The translations under genes were made by a program, and so were the position numbers. 17,500 nucleotides of DNA from Cristatella mucedo (taxonomy: Eukaryota > Bryozoa > Phylactolaemata > Cristatellidae), in assembly GCA_009760855.2 (NCBI GenBank), contig WPIO01000052.1, positions 575,001-592,500 on the forward strand. The letters run 5' to 3'. Below are positions 1 to 9,872 of the stretch, piece after piece. The notes beneath the pieces are model-generated. The model was given only the letters and a program-made list of their open reading frames with translations. It was not told the DNA's origin and did not search any database. The stretch's first letter is position 1; every line of letters begins with the position of its first letter.

Positions 1-427
1 AACAACAAAGCCAAAATCACCGTCAAAATTGTTCACATCAATGTTGTCTCCCCACGGCGATGAAAGCTCCCACTTCAGCGCTGCAAGTGCTGTGCTACGA
101 AGTGAGGAAAGCATTCACCGAGTCTATCTCTTTAAGGCTGTATTGCTTTGATTGATGGGTGTTCTTTTTCATATAGTACTCAGTGAAGGTTCCGTGTGCT
201 GTTCTACTGGTTCTCAGCACTCACTTCCAGGAGTCTACCGCACAGCTCAGCTCTGAATAATTTAGGTATGCTAAGGGTTGAATGCATGAATGATGAGGCC
301 CAAACATCAACACTTGCCATTTCAGTTTAAATGTGGAACTGTAATCGGTTCTCAAAGCAATCGTTGCCATTGCAATACGCCTGCGTCGGAATCAGATACT
401 CGGCTGTGCCAAGGAGCATGTACATAC
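1..427 (-). other. Intron downstream of exon I, no supported exon
   Basis: Starts with donor GTATGT at 427-422 in transcript sense. No reading on the minus strand shows the expected GRxxDxxGNLxxWW continuation of the peptidase, so the next exon is probably before position 1. A weak candidate at 1-80 was considered and rejected. I see no repeat in it. Confidence 0.5.
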
Positions 428-495
428 CTTGGTCGTCAAAGGCGTGAGTAATCTCGTGACCCACAACTGCTCCAACACCTCCCAGGTTTGCGCTC
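428..495 (-). CDS. M13 peptidase, catalytic zinc-motif exon I (HEITH)
   Basis: This 68 bp exon has one base, 22 codons and one base. The acceptor is TTGCTTTTTAG and the donor GTATGT sits at 427-422. It reads SANLGGVGAVVG followed by HEITHAFDDQ. HEITH is the HExxH zinc signature: the two His bind zinc and the Glu is the catalytic base. Ala after the second His, followed by FDDQ, resembles endothelin-converting enzymes (HELTHAFDDQG) more than vertebrate neprilysin (HEITHGFDDNG), but one residue does not settle the subfamily. The donor splits the expected Gly codon (phase 1). The third zinc ligand and C-terminal His/Arg lie in exons outside the window, so activity cannot be fully judged. Confidence 0.95.
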
Positions 496-1136
496 CTAAA
501 AAGCAAGGACAAGATCTGCATGACAGAGTATCAGCCTAGTCACACACCCCTGGCCTGCCGGGCTTCTTAGCTGCTAACCACCATATACTGGCGATTCCCA
601 CGAGTGTATTGGCTACATTGTCTGTCAGCTTTGCCATTAATGGCCAACTCACTTGCTAGACGAGTTTTTGACAATTACTGCTTGCGAGATCCACACTTTC
701 ACATCCACTCCTCACCTTTGCTGCTCGATCTACATGTGCTGCTGCCAGCACTTGCAGGCTTCCTTGTCGATATTGTCTCTCTCGGATCAACAGATCTCTA
801 GTTCGTGTTACTGCTATGCATAAGTTAGCGGTTGAGGATTTTTTCTTTTCGTCATATCTGGCAAGCAATTGGCTTTTACTTCATTGAACCTAGGCCTTAA
901 TCGTGTCAGGTTTACTCAACCAGTAGTGGATCTGGTGATCAAATTGCTTCTGCCATCTACTTAATCGCTCCTTATCGCCTGGTATTTCTCTGCCTTTATA
1001 AGCTGCAGTTAACGTGCATGATCTCCAAGTAATCATAGGCATCTTTTCTCAACACTGCAAAGCCTATACCTCAGAAGTCCCACTTTCAGCTCTCACTTCT
1101 GTCCTCACTTCTGTGCTCTTTTACCGATCCTTACCT

Positions 1137-1290
1137 GTCGACAGCCTCATTTACATATCAGTTAAGAGCCTTAGCAGCTTTCATCCTGCTTGCACTAAGC
1201 TACACAGAAGTGACAGTGGCATGACTCGAATCCACGACCTGGGCCGTGAAGTAGGGGACACTTTTTTGCTGAGGAAAGACACAGTGGTGC
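1137..1290 (-). repeat. tRNA-derived SINE, body type 1
   Basis: On the minus strand a Pol III B-box-like GGATTCGAGTC follows a CCCAGGTCGTG head. The body then matches the SINEs at 8321, 9191 and 15200 (GTGCAAGC..., a run ending AAGGCTCTT, then TATGTAAATGAGGCTGTCGA). The A box is degraded. This is a diverged copy. Confidence 0.6.
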
Positions 1291-1631
1291 GTAGGAAGCA
1301 CACGGATTGCCACTAAATTTCGACTAAACTTTCCTGAGTTATGCTTTTATCAAAATAAGAACACATAGTTGATTTGCATGACAATAGGATATGGCATCAT
1401 AGGTAGTGGGTTAGACCTCTAAGGAGGACAGGACACAACTTTCTTTATAGCGCTACGGTATTCCACAGAATTGTGATATCCAATCGAAATCCGGCTTACG
1501 TTGGTTCAGTCAGATTTTTCAACTACCAACATATGACGTGGAGTACAAAGTCGGTGAGCGGTGGGAGTCAGTGAAGACTACAAAATGAGTGTCTGATGGA
1601 AATATGAAATAAGCACCAAGATAACTACATC

Positions 1632-1782
<151 letters not shown>

Positions 1783-1970
1783 AATACAAAAGATGTAGAC
1801 GTGAGTTCGAATGTGCAGACTTGCAGAGAGTGAAAGACAAAATAGAGGGTGGAGGATATAGAGAGAAGAAGAGAAAGAGAGAGAGAGAGAGAGAGAGTAA
1901 AAGAGTGAGCAAAAGGTAGAGAGTGAGAGTGCGAGATGGAGCATAACATGAGGGATAATAACTCACATAC

Positions 1971-2081
1971 ATGGGGTAGCGAGAATCATAGAAAGGCTTC
2001 TGAAGAATGCCAGCTGGGAACACGATGACATTGTAAGGTGGATTGTAGTAGGCATTTACTTCTGCCGGTGCCATCGTCCAT
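1971..2081 (-). CDS. M13 peptidase, internal exon H (substrate-binding NAYY motif)
   Basis: This 111 bp exon has one base, 36 codons and two bases, with acceptor CTGTTACAG and donor GTATGT (1970-1965). It reads [17 protein letters not shown], then [19 protein letters not shown]. The NAYY motif corresponds to Asn-Ala-Phe-Tyr of human neprilysin, where Asn and Ala contact the peptide substrate backbone. [12 protein letters not shown] is nearly invariant in M13. The [14 protein letters not shown] junction with exon I aligns without a gap to the ECE-1 segment FYTRSSPKALNFGG. A GTGAGT donor 4 nt further downstream would break the frame, so homology decides the boundary. Confidence 0.95.
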
Positions 2082-2499
2082 CTGTAACAGCATAAAAGCA
2101 GCCATGCTACAATTCACATTGCTTAGCAAGAGCATATACTGTAATAAGTTTTCTGACCTAACAAACGTAAGCAATCTCACAGGAGTAAGAAGCTACCAAC
2201 CGTGCACTAAGTAGGCAAAAAGACTTAGTGCACACCAGTGCGCTCGCGGTCCTGCTTAGTCATTTATGCACTAATGCACACGTGCACATACACGAATTCA
2301 CAGGAAACGATGCAGATCGATGCTTCTTTTAGGGGTAGGCTTCTCTCCTCTTCAGAGCTGTGGATGGCAGCCTATAGTACGATTGTCCTTGGAATTTGCA
2401 ACGGCATCACATCCTCTCAAGCAACGAACTTTACTCATTAAGGAAAAAAGTTCAATGAAAATTGGCAGTCTAAAGGTTTAAATGCACCGGTACTTCCTG

Positions 2500-2625
2500 A
2501 CCCAGGTCGTGGGTGCAAGTTTTACAGCAGGCAGTCTTTTTTTGCCCGTCACTGCCAGCAGTGGTGATAGCAGTGAAGGATTTTGCTGCTACTATTTAAA
2601 TGAAGCTGTTTGATCAGCTGCCTTT
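2500..2625 (+). repeat. Diverged SINE copy, body type 1
   Basis: Reads CCCAGGTCGTGGGTGCAAG (decayed B box), then a body that aligns with the reverse complement of the 9191-9355 copy. Shared segments include GTGATAGCAGTGAAGG and TTGCTGCTACTATTTAAATG, followed by a tail like GATCAGCTG. The A-box end is missing or unrecognisable. Confidence 0.55.
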
Positions 2626-2923
2626 CACTTTTAGCTAGTCAGTATGAGGCTATTATCAGGGGAGGTGCAAGTGCTGCAGTGGCTTACTTGAAAGGAGTGA
2701 TACAGAGTGCACAGATGATGACATAGGGAGGGTGAATGCAGGGATTGAGTAGGAGCAGCGTTTCGATTATGCTAACGCATCGGGCTCTGGTAGCTGTCAG
2801 GCTGCAGGTGTACGCGCGCCTTCCAGCAATAAGATGTAAATTCATGCAGGCAAAGAATCGAAGGCGCAGCCTCTGACCAGAGTCCTTGTGAATAGGCGTG
2901 AAGCTTTGAGCATGCATGCATGT

Positions 2924-3050
<127 letters not shown>

Positions 3051-4040
3051 AACACCAGAAATTTAATGCAAAACGCTGATTAAAGAATAAAGCAAAGTCC
3101 CATAAGAGGCATATTTAACCACGATTTTGCAGAGTTTTTAGCCATAATGCTGACCTGGTCATTACAGTCCCCAAAAAGTATCAAAAAACTCGCGTTCATT
3201 TAAAAAGAAATAAAGTTTATTACAGTGCACAAAAGAATTGCTTGCATAACTAAAGCTACCGTGAATCAACAATTTGTCACTTCCACAATGCAAAATAAAT
3301 ATGATACTAAGGCTGATTGCCCTAAAATGACGTAAAGCCAGTAATAGGACCATCGACGAAACGTCATATCTATGGTCAGGAATGTGCAGGAGAAGGTGAA
3401 GCGCCTAGAGTTCATAGTTCACTGGGAAGACGTCCCTCACCAGATACTGGAAAAAGCACACGGATTTCACTAACGTGTGCTCGATTTAAAGTAGGATTAC
3501 TTCGGAGGCTGAGCTCAGGTCTTGGCTTAAAAAAGTGTTCAATTGTGTAATTTTGTTGCTCAACAAACTAAAAATCATTCTCACTATGAGCTTACATTTT
3601 TTTATGCTTGCGAACATGAAATACGATAAGGAGTGCTCTCTGAGATGTGCTCTCTCAGGAGTGCTCTGGCCATTATATGCAACAACTTATGCTCCATAGG
3701 ATAGCTTGCAGCATTCCCAGCGAGTTTTTCAACAAGACATGGTTAAAAAGAAGCTGACTTTGTAAGCACTCATTATAGACGCTCAAAATATTCTGATCAC
3801 ATTAATATGTTGCCAGAATCACCGACTACAATATGCTTTGGCTATAAGTTTCACTAAGTTTCTTATTTTCGAAGTAGTGCAAACATCTCGCATGCACCTA
3901 TGAACTCTTTTACACGTACACGTACGTGCAGTATTTCGTGCATTGTCTATAAATATAACATATAAATTGTATCCCCCTCTCGAGAAGCGAAGGGCAAGCA
4001 GTCGGCCGAGACGATGGCTGCTCGGCTCAAATACTCGTAC

Positions 4041-4144
4041 TCGTTTCGATCCGGTATTGTTCCCAGCTTGCTCAGCCTGTAATTTACACCGAATTGCAAC
4101 GCTGAAATGAAGTTGCTAAACTGATTGTTGGCTGTGACGTTCAT
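4041..4144 (-). CDS. M13 peptidase, internal exon G
   Basis: This 104 bp exon holds 34 codons plus two bases. The acceptor is CTTTTTTTCAG and the donor GTACGA sits at 4040-4035. It reads MNVTANNQFSNFISALQF, then GVNYRLSKLGTIPDRNE, where the last codon is split with exon H. Its spacing equals the neprilysin segment ending (V)D(R/K)xxW, and the Trp is the first complete codon of exon H. MNVT is a possible glycosylation site. A second in-phase GT donor lies 6 nt downstream and would add Tyr-Glu. The shorter form aligns without a gap and is preferred. A large foldback element begins about 80 nt upstream of this acceptor in the transcript. Confidence 0.9.
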
Positions 4145-4221
4145 CTGAAAAAAAGAGACAAGAGACATTAGTGTACAAAGGCATCCCTGCGAGGACAGAA
4201 ATCTACGCACAGAGCAACTAA

Positions 4222-5143
4222 TTAAGGGCAAATGTTGAAACATTGCTGGGAACAGTGGTTCCAGTTAAAGAATTTTGTAAGGGTAGCTTGAAAAGACAAG
4301 CAGATTAGAAATGGGATCAGAAGTTTTGATGATTTCCATATACAAGTAAATCATTAAAAAATGATTTTGCAAACGCCGTCTAACCTGGAAGTAAACCGGA
4401 AGTAACATAACCACAAATTAAAAATAATAACGAACTCAGCAGCATATGCGACTTGAGTCCTAACTTGTTGACCCTTGGTACATCGAGATTCCTCTTTGCA
4501 GCCTGTTTTGGGACATACTTGTGTTTTTTAAACAGCTTAATTTACACTGAAGTTTGTGCCTTGTAAATTCCATAGTTAGGCCAATACTCTACGGATCAAA
4601 GTGAATTTCCAAAGTGAGTTAAGCTCCGCTTCTACACGACTGCAGTGGCTCATTTCTGATTTCGGTAGGATAGGTTTTTCTATAAATGTCACCAACCGTC
4701 CTTGGAAATTATATTCTGTAATCACGGGCATGTACAGCAAAACGTATCCAGCCGAAATCAGAAATGGGCCAATTCAATGGTGTACAAGCAGAGCTGAACT
4801 CACATTTGAAATTTTACTTTGATCCGTGGAGTATTGGCCGAGTTATGCAATGTACAAGACACAAAGCTACAACGTAAATTAAGCTGTTTAAAAACATAAG
4901 CACGTCCCACAATCGGCTGCAAACAGGTATCTCGATGTACCGAGGTATTTTTTGTGGATATTCTGCTTCCGGTTTACTTCCAGGTTAGGTATTGTCTGCA
5001 TACTCATTTTTAATGCTTTCCATTTATGTGAAAATCGTCAAAACTGCAGACACAAACAACATGTTTGTCTTTTAAAGGTATCATAAACAAATAGTCGATT
5101 GTTGGACCACTGTTCTTAGTATTTTTTCAAAGTTTGCCCTTAA
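4222..5143. mobile_element. Foldback / MITE-like DNA element flanked by TTAA
   Basis: Two long imperfect inverted arms, about 4226-4689 and 4730-5139, surround a central loop of roughly 40 bp. Matching blocks include AACCTGGAAGTAAACCGGAAG (4382 on) with its complement near 4966-4986. AAACAGCTTAATTTAC and GCCAATACTC also have counterparts on the other arm. ATTTCTGATTTCGG faces CCGAAATCAGAAAT near the centre. The ends read TTAA-GGGCAAA and TTTGCCC-TTAA, so the likely target duplication is TTAA with terminal repeat GGGCAAA. TTAA targeting is typical of piggyBac-type elements, but I cannot assign the family from the termini. No transposase is encoded. Confidence 0.85.
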
Positions 5144-5498
5144 GCTGCATCTATTTACACAAGCGAATGATTGGAGTCGACACAGCCGAGAACTCGAGGT
5201 CACGTTTATCAGTTTTGTCTGGGAAGTTGCAGGCACAGATGGCTGTTGGGAAGAATCTGAGTTTCACAGGCAGGGGTTCAAGAAATTAGCCACTGGTGTA
5301 CGTCTTGGTAGTAGATCGGAGACTTCTGAGACAGCTGACCAATCAGGAACAGACCCAAAAAGCAATATGGATACTACCTTCATAGACACATTTCGAGGGT
5401 GACCATTCCATGGAACTAAAAGAGTTCGAAATAACCTTCGCTTAAACTATCACCTTTCCTCCTAAATTGGCACCGATTTCGGACCGATTACCCTCTGG

Positions 5499-5758
5499 CT
5501 TGGGGTCAGTGGTGGAGCCAGGGGGCAGGGGCCAATTGCCCCCCCCCTAAGGACAGAAGGAAGTACCAATATCCTGGGGCAAATTTCCCCAGGCCCAAGG
5601 GGCAGGAGCAGTGTGAAGACGCAAAAGGAATGAGTCAAACAGTTGTCAATTTTTTCATAAACTGTTTTATGCGGTACCTATGTCATTATGTCTGACGGAG
5701 CCTGGAGCTCCCTTGCCACCCCAACCTGACAATCCTGGCTCTCCGCCCCGTTTGGGGT
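5499..5758. mobile_element. hAT-like MITE with 8 bp target-site duplication
   Basis: The element body is 5507-5750 (244 bp). The left end CAGTGGTGGAGCCAGG pairs imperfectly with the right end CCTGGCTCTCCGCCCCG. Flanks are CTTGGGGT (5499-5506) and TTTGGGGT (5751-5758), an 8 bp duplication with one mismatch. CAGTGG..GCCAGGGGG termini followed by G/C runs with 8 bp duplications are typical of non-autonomous hAT elements. No coding capacity is seen. Confidence 0.75.
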
Positions 5759-6068
5759 ACTACGTCACCGTGCGTCATCACATTCGGGGAGGAGCCAAGT
5801 CGGCAGACTCTCGCGTTGAAGATGCTGTTGCTCCTTTTTGACTCCTAGTTAGACGAACCGACCAATCAAAACCCTAAGGATCATCACAACACCCCACAGC
5901 CAACATAAAAATGGCTGCCGCTGGTACGCTCGAGTTCTATTGAGACGTTCAGAGCAAGTCTTTTAACATGGGATGCATATGCGTTGTAGCCTCGGCTCAA
6001 TCCTTTCCTATACGGAAGACACCGAACGTCTATTCGTGAAATCCACCAACAAACACGTAATGACACTC

Positions 6069-6128
6069 ATTACTTAGCACTGTACACCCTACAAAACTGT
6101 ACCGGTGCACATTACTTAACACTTTGCA
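6069..6128. repeat. Short imperfect direct repeat
   Basis: ATTACTTAGCACTGTACAC (6069-6087) recurs as ATTACTTAACACTTTGCAC (6110-6128), spacing 41 bp. Only two units are visible; origin unknown. Confidence 0.5.
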
Positions 6129-6335
6129 CATTCCCAAAAAAGCTTTTTTACATGCTTATATTCCTTTTTTTTAATTTTTTCTCGTACTACTCCAACCACT
6201 CAACTTCTGTGGGTGGTGGCTTGGTGGCTTTCTGGGGAAACCCTCTTTAATACCAGCCTCCTTCATTAAAGCAGGGCATTGTGGTGAGGACTAAGTCTGC
6301 CATCAGTGTTTCCTGAATCGGCAGTGTAAACACCC

Positions 6336-6420
6336 TAATAATAATAATAATAATAATAATAATGCACTTGATAAAGCGCCCTAGGAGGAAAGTCGGCAAG
6401 GAGGAAATTCGATAGTGTAA
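6336..6420. repeat. (TAA)n microsatellite plus GATAAAGCGCC module
   Basis: Nine TAA units end in TGCACTTGATAAAGCGCCCTAGG. The same CACTTGATAAAGCGCCCT occurs at about 11191-11208, again after an AT/TAA-rich stretch. This suggests the trinucleotide run is the tail of a dispersed element. Confidence 0.7.
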
Positions 6421-7229
6421 ACGCAGCTTTGCAGGAATTTATTGATAAAAAAGCTGCCTGTAGAAAAATGGTGGCTAAATTTTCGATGACTGGCATGTAA
6501 GCATATTTAGGCAGCAGTAGATACAGGTCCAGTTGATAGCCTCTGCTCAATTCCGAATCGAAGCCAAACCAAGACCTCTATGACTACACTTGACACTTCC
6601 CAGATCTCTCTTGCTGTGAAATGTGATCGAATGTACTAACCGCAGCCCGATAACGAGGCTCGTCTCAATCCGAACTGGTACACAGTGTAGACAAGGTTGG
6701 TTTGACGAAAAGAATACCAGTAAGTCTACAGGAGTTGAAACACGTCAGTGTAAAAGACCATGCAAACGCTGTCTTGTCTTGTCTCACATTTTAAAGTTTT
6801 TTTCACAGAGTAGCAGTATTTGTAGTATTCTCAGAAATTCTCAGAAGGCACAGTGCATGCACCTTTCTTTGAGCTTATTAATTCTCATTCAGCATGTAGC
6901 AGTAAGCTACTTGCAGTCAACTTGCATCAGCTACTGCCTGAATCTATAGGTCGGACAGCCATGACATGTAGCGCACGCATAACCAAAACTCTGCATCTGT
7001 GCAGTTCTGCACGCTTCCTCCTTCAAACAACTCAACACATGTATGCACGCACGCATGCAAAAAGGCACGCGCGCACGAGCACAAGCTAGCACACACGCGA
7101 ACCGATAAACAAGCTTACAAACGTGGCAGGCAAATGTGAAGGAAGGTAGCAGGTAGGGTCAGCAGGCGTCCGATGTAAGGGGCACAATGCAACTGCAGCT
7201 TCGAGTGCGACTCATCAGTCGATTCGTAC

Positions 7230-7406
7230 CGAGCTGTAGAAGCCGTCGAGAGCAGTAGCGTTTGGCAGCCATTCCGGATAGCCGACCTTCGACGTGATGT
7301 AATTGGCTTTGTCGATGGCAGCCAGGCGGGTCGTCTCATCCATCCACTGCACGCTCGGGAAGCCCGAGGCGAAGCTCTTACGAACCATAGTCAATATATC
7401 CTCTAC
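7230..7406 (-). CDS. M13 peptidase, internal exon F
   Basis: This exon has 59 codons, phase 0 at both ends, with acceptor TTTCTTAG and donor GTACGA (7229-7224). It starts VEDILTMVRKSFASGFPSVQ, runs through WMDETTRLAAIDKANYITSK, and ends VGYPEWLPNATALDGFYSS. The WMDExTRxxAxxKAxxIxxxxGYP pattern is one of the most recognisable M13 blocks. Joined to exon E it gives the expected FRPENKKA-VEDIL continuity, and joined to exon G it gives the same spacing as neprilysin. PNAT is a possible glycosylation site. In this frame the exon lacks a long ATG-initiated ORF, so a simple ORF scan would miss it. Confidence 0.93.
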
Positions 7407-7778
7407 CTAAGAAAAGAAATTGAAAAGATGGCCACTTTTGTCATAGATCGGCATACCAACTGGAGATGGGCAGCAGAAAGGACCGCTCGCGCGATCACTA
7501 TGCCAGAATTCGGATAAGGCCTCTAGCAACAAGTGTCGGCATGCCTGCGGCTGCGAGGAGCTCAAAAGAACCGGCACTAGAGGGAACAGCCAGTCCAGCT
7601 GCCCAAAGGCCGTCTGACGAATTGCTGCCACTTCCTCCACGCAAGCCGGCACTGCAGGGCGTGCAGTGCAGCAGTTGCAAGCCTGTGGCTGCGTCCTGCC
7701 GACAGCTAAAGTTTGACTGTCTATAACGGATGCTTAAACGCAATTTTGACTCGGGGGCACTCGAGCTCGGGCTCTCAC
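7407..7778 (-). other. Intron E-F of M13 peptidase gene
   Basis: The shortest complete intron here (372 bp), phase 0, GTGAGA to TTAG. It is GC-richer than the other introns. Both strands have open frames over it, but none resembles a known family and the gene's homology passes directly from exon E to exon F. Confidence 0.85.
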
Positions 7779-8001
7779 CGCCTTCTTATTCTCAGGTCGA
7801 AAGTTGGCAGTCACATACATGGCACCCGTGGAGAAGCCGAGAGCGGCATCGGCGCGCCCCACGCACATCTCCCAGCGAGCGGTCACGCTTGTCACGCCTT
7901 CAGTCACCGAGCTCAGGATCAGTCGACGTTGCCGGAACTCCTCGCTCAGGTAGGTCGAGCTGGACTCGACCAGCAGCCAGATCATGTAGTCAGCCACGAT
8001 G
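7779..8001 (-). CDS. M13 peptidase, internal exon E
   Basis: This is the largest exon seen: one base completing a codon, then 74 codons, ending in phase 0 at donor GTGAGA (7778-7773). It reads IVADYMIWLLVESSSTYLS, continues through ARWEMCVGRADAALGFSTG, and ends AMYVTANFRPENKKA. These match three consecutive M13 blocks: NYLxWxLV, the RWxxCV segment with its conserved cysteine, and the (L)GxxYVxxxF block. The acceptor is a CAGCAG pair, so a variant three bases longer (starting at 8004, one extra Ser) is equally possible. The intron just upstream is CAG-repeat-rich on the plus strand (CTG-rich in the transcript). Confidence 0.92.
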
Positions 8002-8014
8002 CTGCTGCAACATG

Positions 8015-8041
8015 GCAGCAGCAGCAGCAGTGCAGCAGCAG
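8015..8041. repeat. (CAG)n trinucleotide tract
   Basis: Imperfect run of CAG units just upstream (transcript sense) of the exon E acceptor. It gives CTG repeats and the CAGCAG acceptor context. A similar tract lies at 16635-16660 upstream of exon B. Confidence 0.9.
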
Positions 8042-8179
8042 TAGGATTGCGCAGAGCAGCTCGGCTCTCGCCCGTGCTCAGGCTGCTCGTGCAATGACAT
8101 GCCTCGATGTTCGGACGAAGACGCTCAGACAAATGGAGACAACAACTTATGGATGTCATATTAAGTACACCCAAGCAGC

Positions 8180-8198
8180 CTCTCTCTCTCTCTCTCTC
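8180..8198. repeat. (CT)n microsatellite
   Basis: About nine uninterrupted CT units. Confidence 0.95.
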
Positions 8199-8320
8199 GT
8201 CAGCCCTGTCTCGAGACATAGCGAATGCAAAGCAGCAGCTGCAGCAGCTCAGTGAGCTACTTAGAACGAGGAGGTGTGGCATCAAAACCGGCAAGGACAA
8301 ATAAATAACTTAAATAAATC

Positions 8321-8484
8321 CTAGCTGATTTGACAGCCTCTTTTGTATAGCGACAGAAGAGCCTTTACGGCTATCACCACCGCTTGCAGTGGCCATAAAG
8401 GATCGCCCCACCGCAGGAATCGAACCCACGACCTCGGGACCGAGGCCGTGAAAGCAACTGCCTTACCTAGTGTGCCATCACGGC
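8321..8484 (-). repeat. tRNA-derived SINE, body type 1
   Basis: On the minus strand it starts GCCGTGATGGCACACTAGG (A-box-like TGGCACACTAGG) and has a B box GGTTCGATTCC. It then has a body with CTTTATGGCCACTGCAAGCG and GGCTCTTCTGTCGCTATAC. The A/B box spacing fits a tRNA-like Pol III promoter. Well aligned to the copy at 9191. Confidence 0.85.
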
Positions 8485-9190
8485 AACTTGAAGGAGTCAG
8501 TTGTGCTCTACAGTTTGACCAGCGTGCATGCAAATCAGGGCTGCCATCGCCGATTCAAAGCTCGGTGAATGCCTAGGTCACAGTCTATGGACTCAATGGA
8601 AGCCTAAGTCACAGTTTATGAACCATGATCGGTGTTCAGTTAATAATTAAGCCCCAACTGGCCTATCAGTGCTGTCACTTAACCGATGGAAGGCTTATAA
8701 TGCTAAGTGCCAATTAGCACTCGGAATAGTGGCTCAAGCCAAGAGCAAAACAGCAACCCGCACACAATGCCCTCGCACATACACACATAAGCTAGATATG
8801 CACTACACAGGCATGCAAACTCAGTACAACACAGACTTGACGATAAGAACGGCTCGGACGTCCAGTAAACTCCAAGAGCATTGTTGGGAACTGACGGGGA
8901 TGCCATCAGGCCCAGCTTGCCAGTGTGTCGGGCAGGTCGATGGCTACACTCCTCCCCAGGCGAAGTCAATGCTTAGTCTACTTCAAGGCTTAGTCATATG
9001 TACAGCTCTAGAGTTTGACCCTCCATCTTCCTGAGGAGGATAGCCTCTCAGTGTGCATCCAGTACAGCATCTGCAACGAACCTACATTCGGTGGTTTTCA
9101 GCGTAGGCACCTTGCTCTTCCTTCGAAATGCAGCCGCCATCAAACTCCCTTCCAGCAGAAAGAAGTGCAGGGGGCTGCATTATAATATAT

Positions 9191-9355
9191 ACTAACTGAT
9201 TGAACTACCTTTTCTGTATAGCAGCAGAAGAGACTTGAAGGCTATCGCTGCCGCTTGCTGCAGCAATAAAGGATCGGCCACTGCAGGATTTGAACCCACG
9301 ACATCGAAACCGAGGTCGTGAAGAGCAACCGCCCTACCTCGTGTGCCATCACGGC
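9191..9355 (-). repeat. tRNA-derived SINE, body type 1
   Basis: The minus strand begins GCCGTGATGGCACACGAGGT, has a B box GGTTCAAATCC, then TTATTGCTGCAGCAAGCGGC and TCTTCTGCTGCTATACAG. It ends in an AT-rich tail near 9191. With 8321-8484 it is one of the two best-preserved copies and could seed a consensus. Confidence 0.85.
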
Positions 9356-9872
9356 TCACCAAGCATTAATAATGGCAGTCCGTGTTCGAATAGCATGATC
9401 AGGCCATATTCCCATGCAACCCCTTCTATTTTACTTCTAGGTATGAAGCTATACTTCCAAAAAAAGCTAGCTACCAGAATCGAATGGAACGGCGAGTCGG
9501 TAACGGCATGTTTCAGAGTTTCATCAGGTTCTCTCTTCTCTCTTCAGCCTGCTTCGAAGTCAGACCGATGGTCACTCCCAGTTAGGGAGAATACTCCCGT
9601 GACTGATACGAGCAGTGCTGACTGATATGAGCAGTCGAGCACACTGTGACTGGAACACTGTGAACTAGTCTGCATTCAAAACTACCAAGCAAGTAAAGTA
9701 ATCAAAACAAAACCAAGAGTCCTGCGGGAGGGAACGAGCCAAAGCCTAGGCAAACTGCTTTCTCCAATTCGTGGATTCGAGCCAATCTAGCATGCTGAAG
9801 CACTGCTCGGCCGACGCGGCTGACATGCTGCTAATGCTACGACCAGTGCAACTCTAATTGGTTCATACATAC

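Larger units (their letters stand above)
4145..7229 (-). other. Intron F-G of M13 peptidase gene
   Basis: About 3.1 kb, phase 0. It contains the TTAA-flanked foldback element (4222-5143), the hAT-like MITE (5507-5750), a TAA microsatellite (6336-6363) with an adjacent GATAAAGCGCC module, and a purine/pyrimidine-alternating CA/CG-rich stretch near 7040-7097. The rest (5144-5498, 5760-6330, 6430-7030) shows no gene I can support. Confidence 0.8.
8002..9872 (-). other. Intron D-E of M13 peptidase gene
   Basis: About 1.9 kb, phase 2. It holds a CAG tract (8015-8041), a (CT)n run (8180-8198), two minus-strand SINEs about 870 bp apart (8321 and 9191), a two-unit imperfect repeat (GCCTARGTCACAGTYTATG) at about 8571-8621, and a two-unit GACTGATAYGAGCAGT repeat at about 9601-9636. 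No gene supported. Confidence 0.8.

Noticed and set aside
1-80. Possible next exon of the peptidase, with a TTGCAG acceptor at 83-81 and an open phase-1 frame to the window edge
   Set aside because: The translation (LKWELSSPWGDNIDV...) does not match the strongly conserved GRxxDxxGNLxxWW continuation, and 26 open codons are unremarkable by chance.
4601-4822. 73-residue plus-strand ORF
   Set aside because: It lies across the centre of the foldback element, and the arms show no sign of coding constraint.
7713-8255. 180-residue plus-strand ORF
   Set aside because: It is antisense to exon E and crosses CAG and CT repeats. No family resemblance.
7734-8300. Long minus-strand ORF read as one 188-residue protein starting at 8300
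   Set aside because: Only the 8001-7779 part is coding. The upstream part is CTG- and CT-repeat translation, and the downstream part runs past the GTGAGA donor into the intron.
8321-9355. Minus-strand SINE heads as functional tRNA genes
   Set aside because: The A and B boxes are tRNA-like, but the sequences do not close an acceptor stem and continue into a shared SINE body and AT-rich tail.
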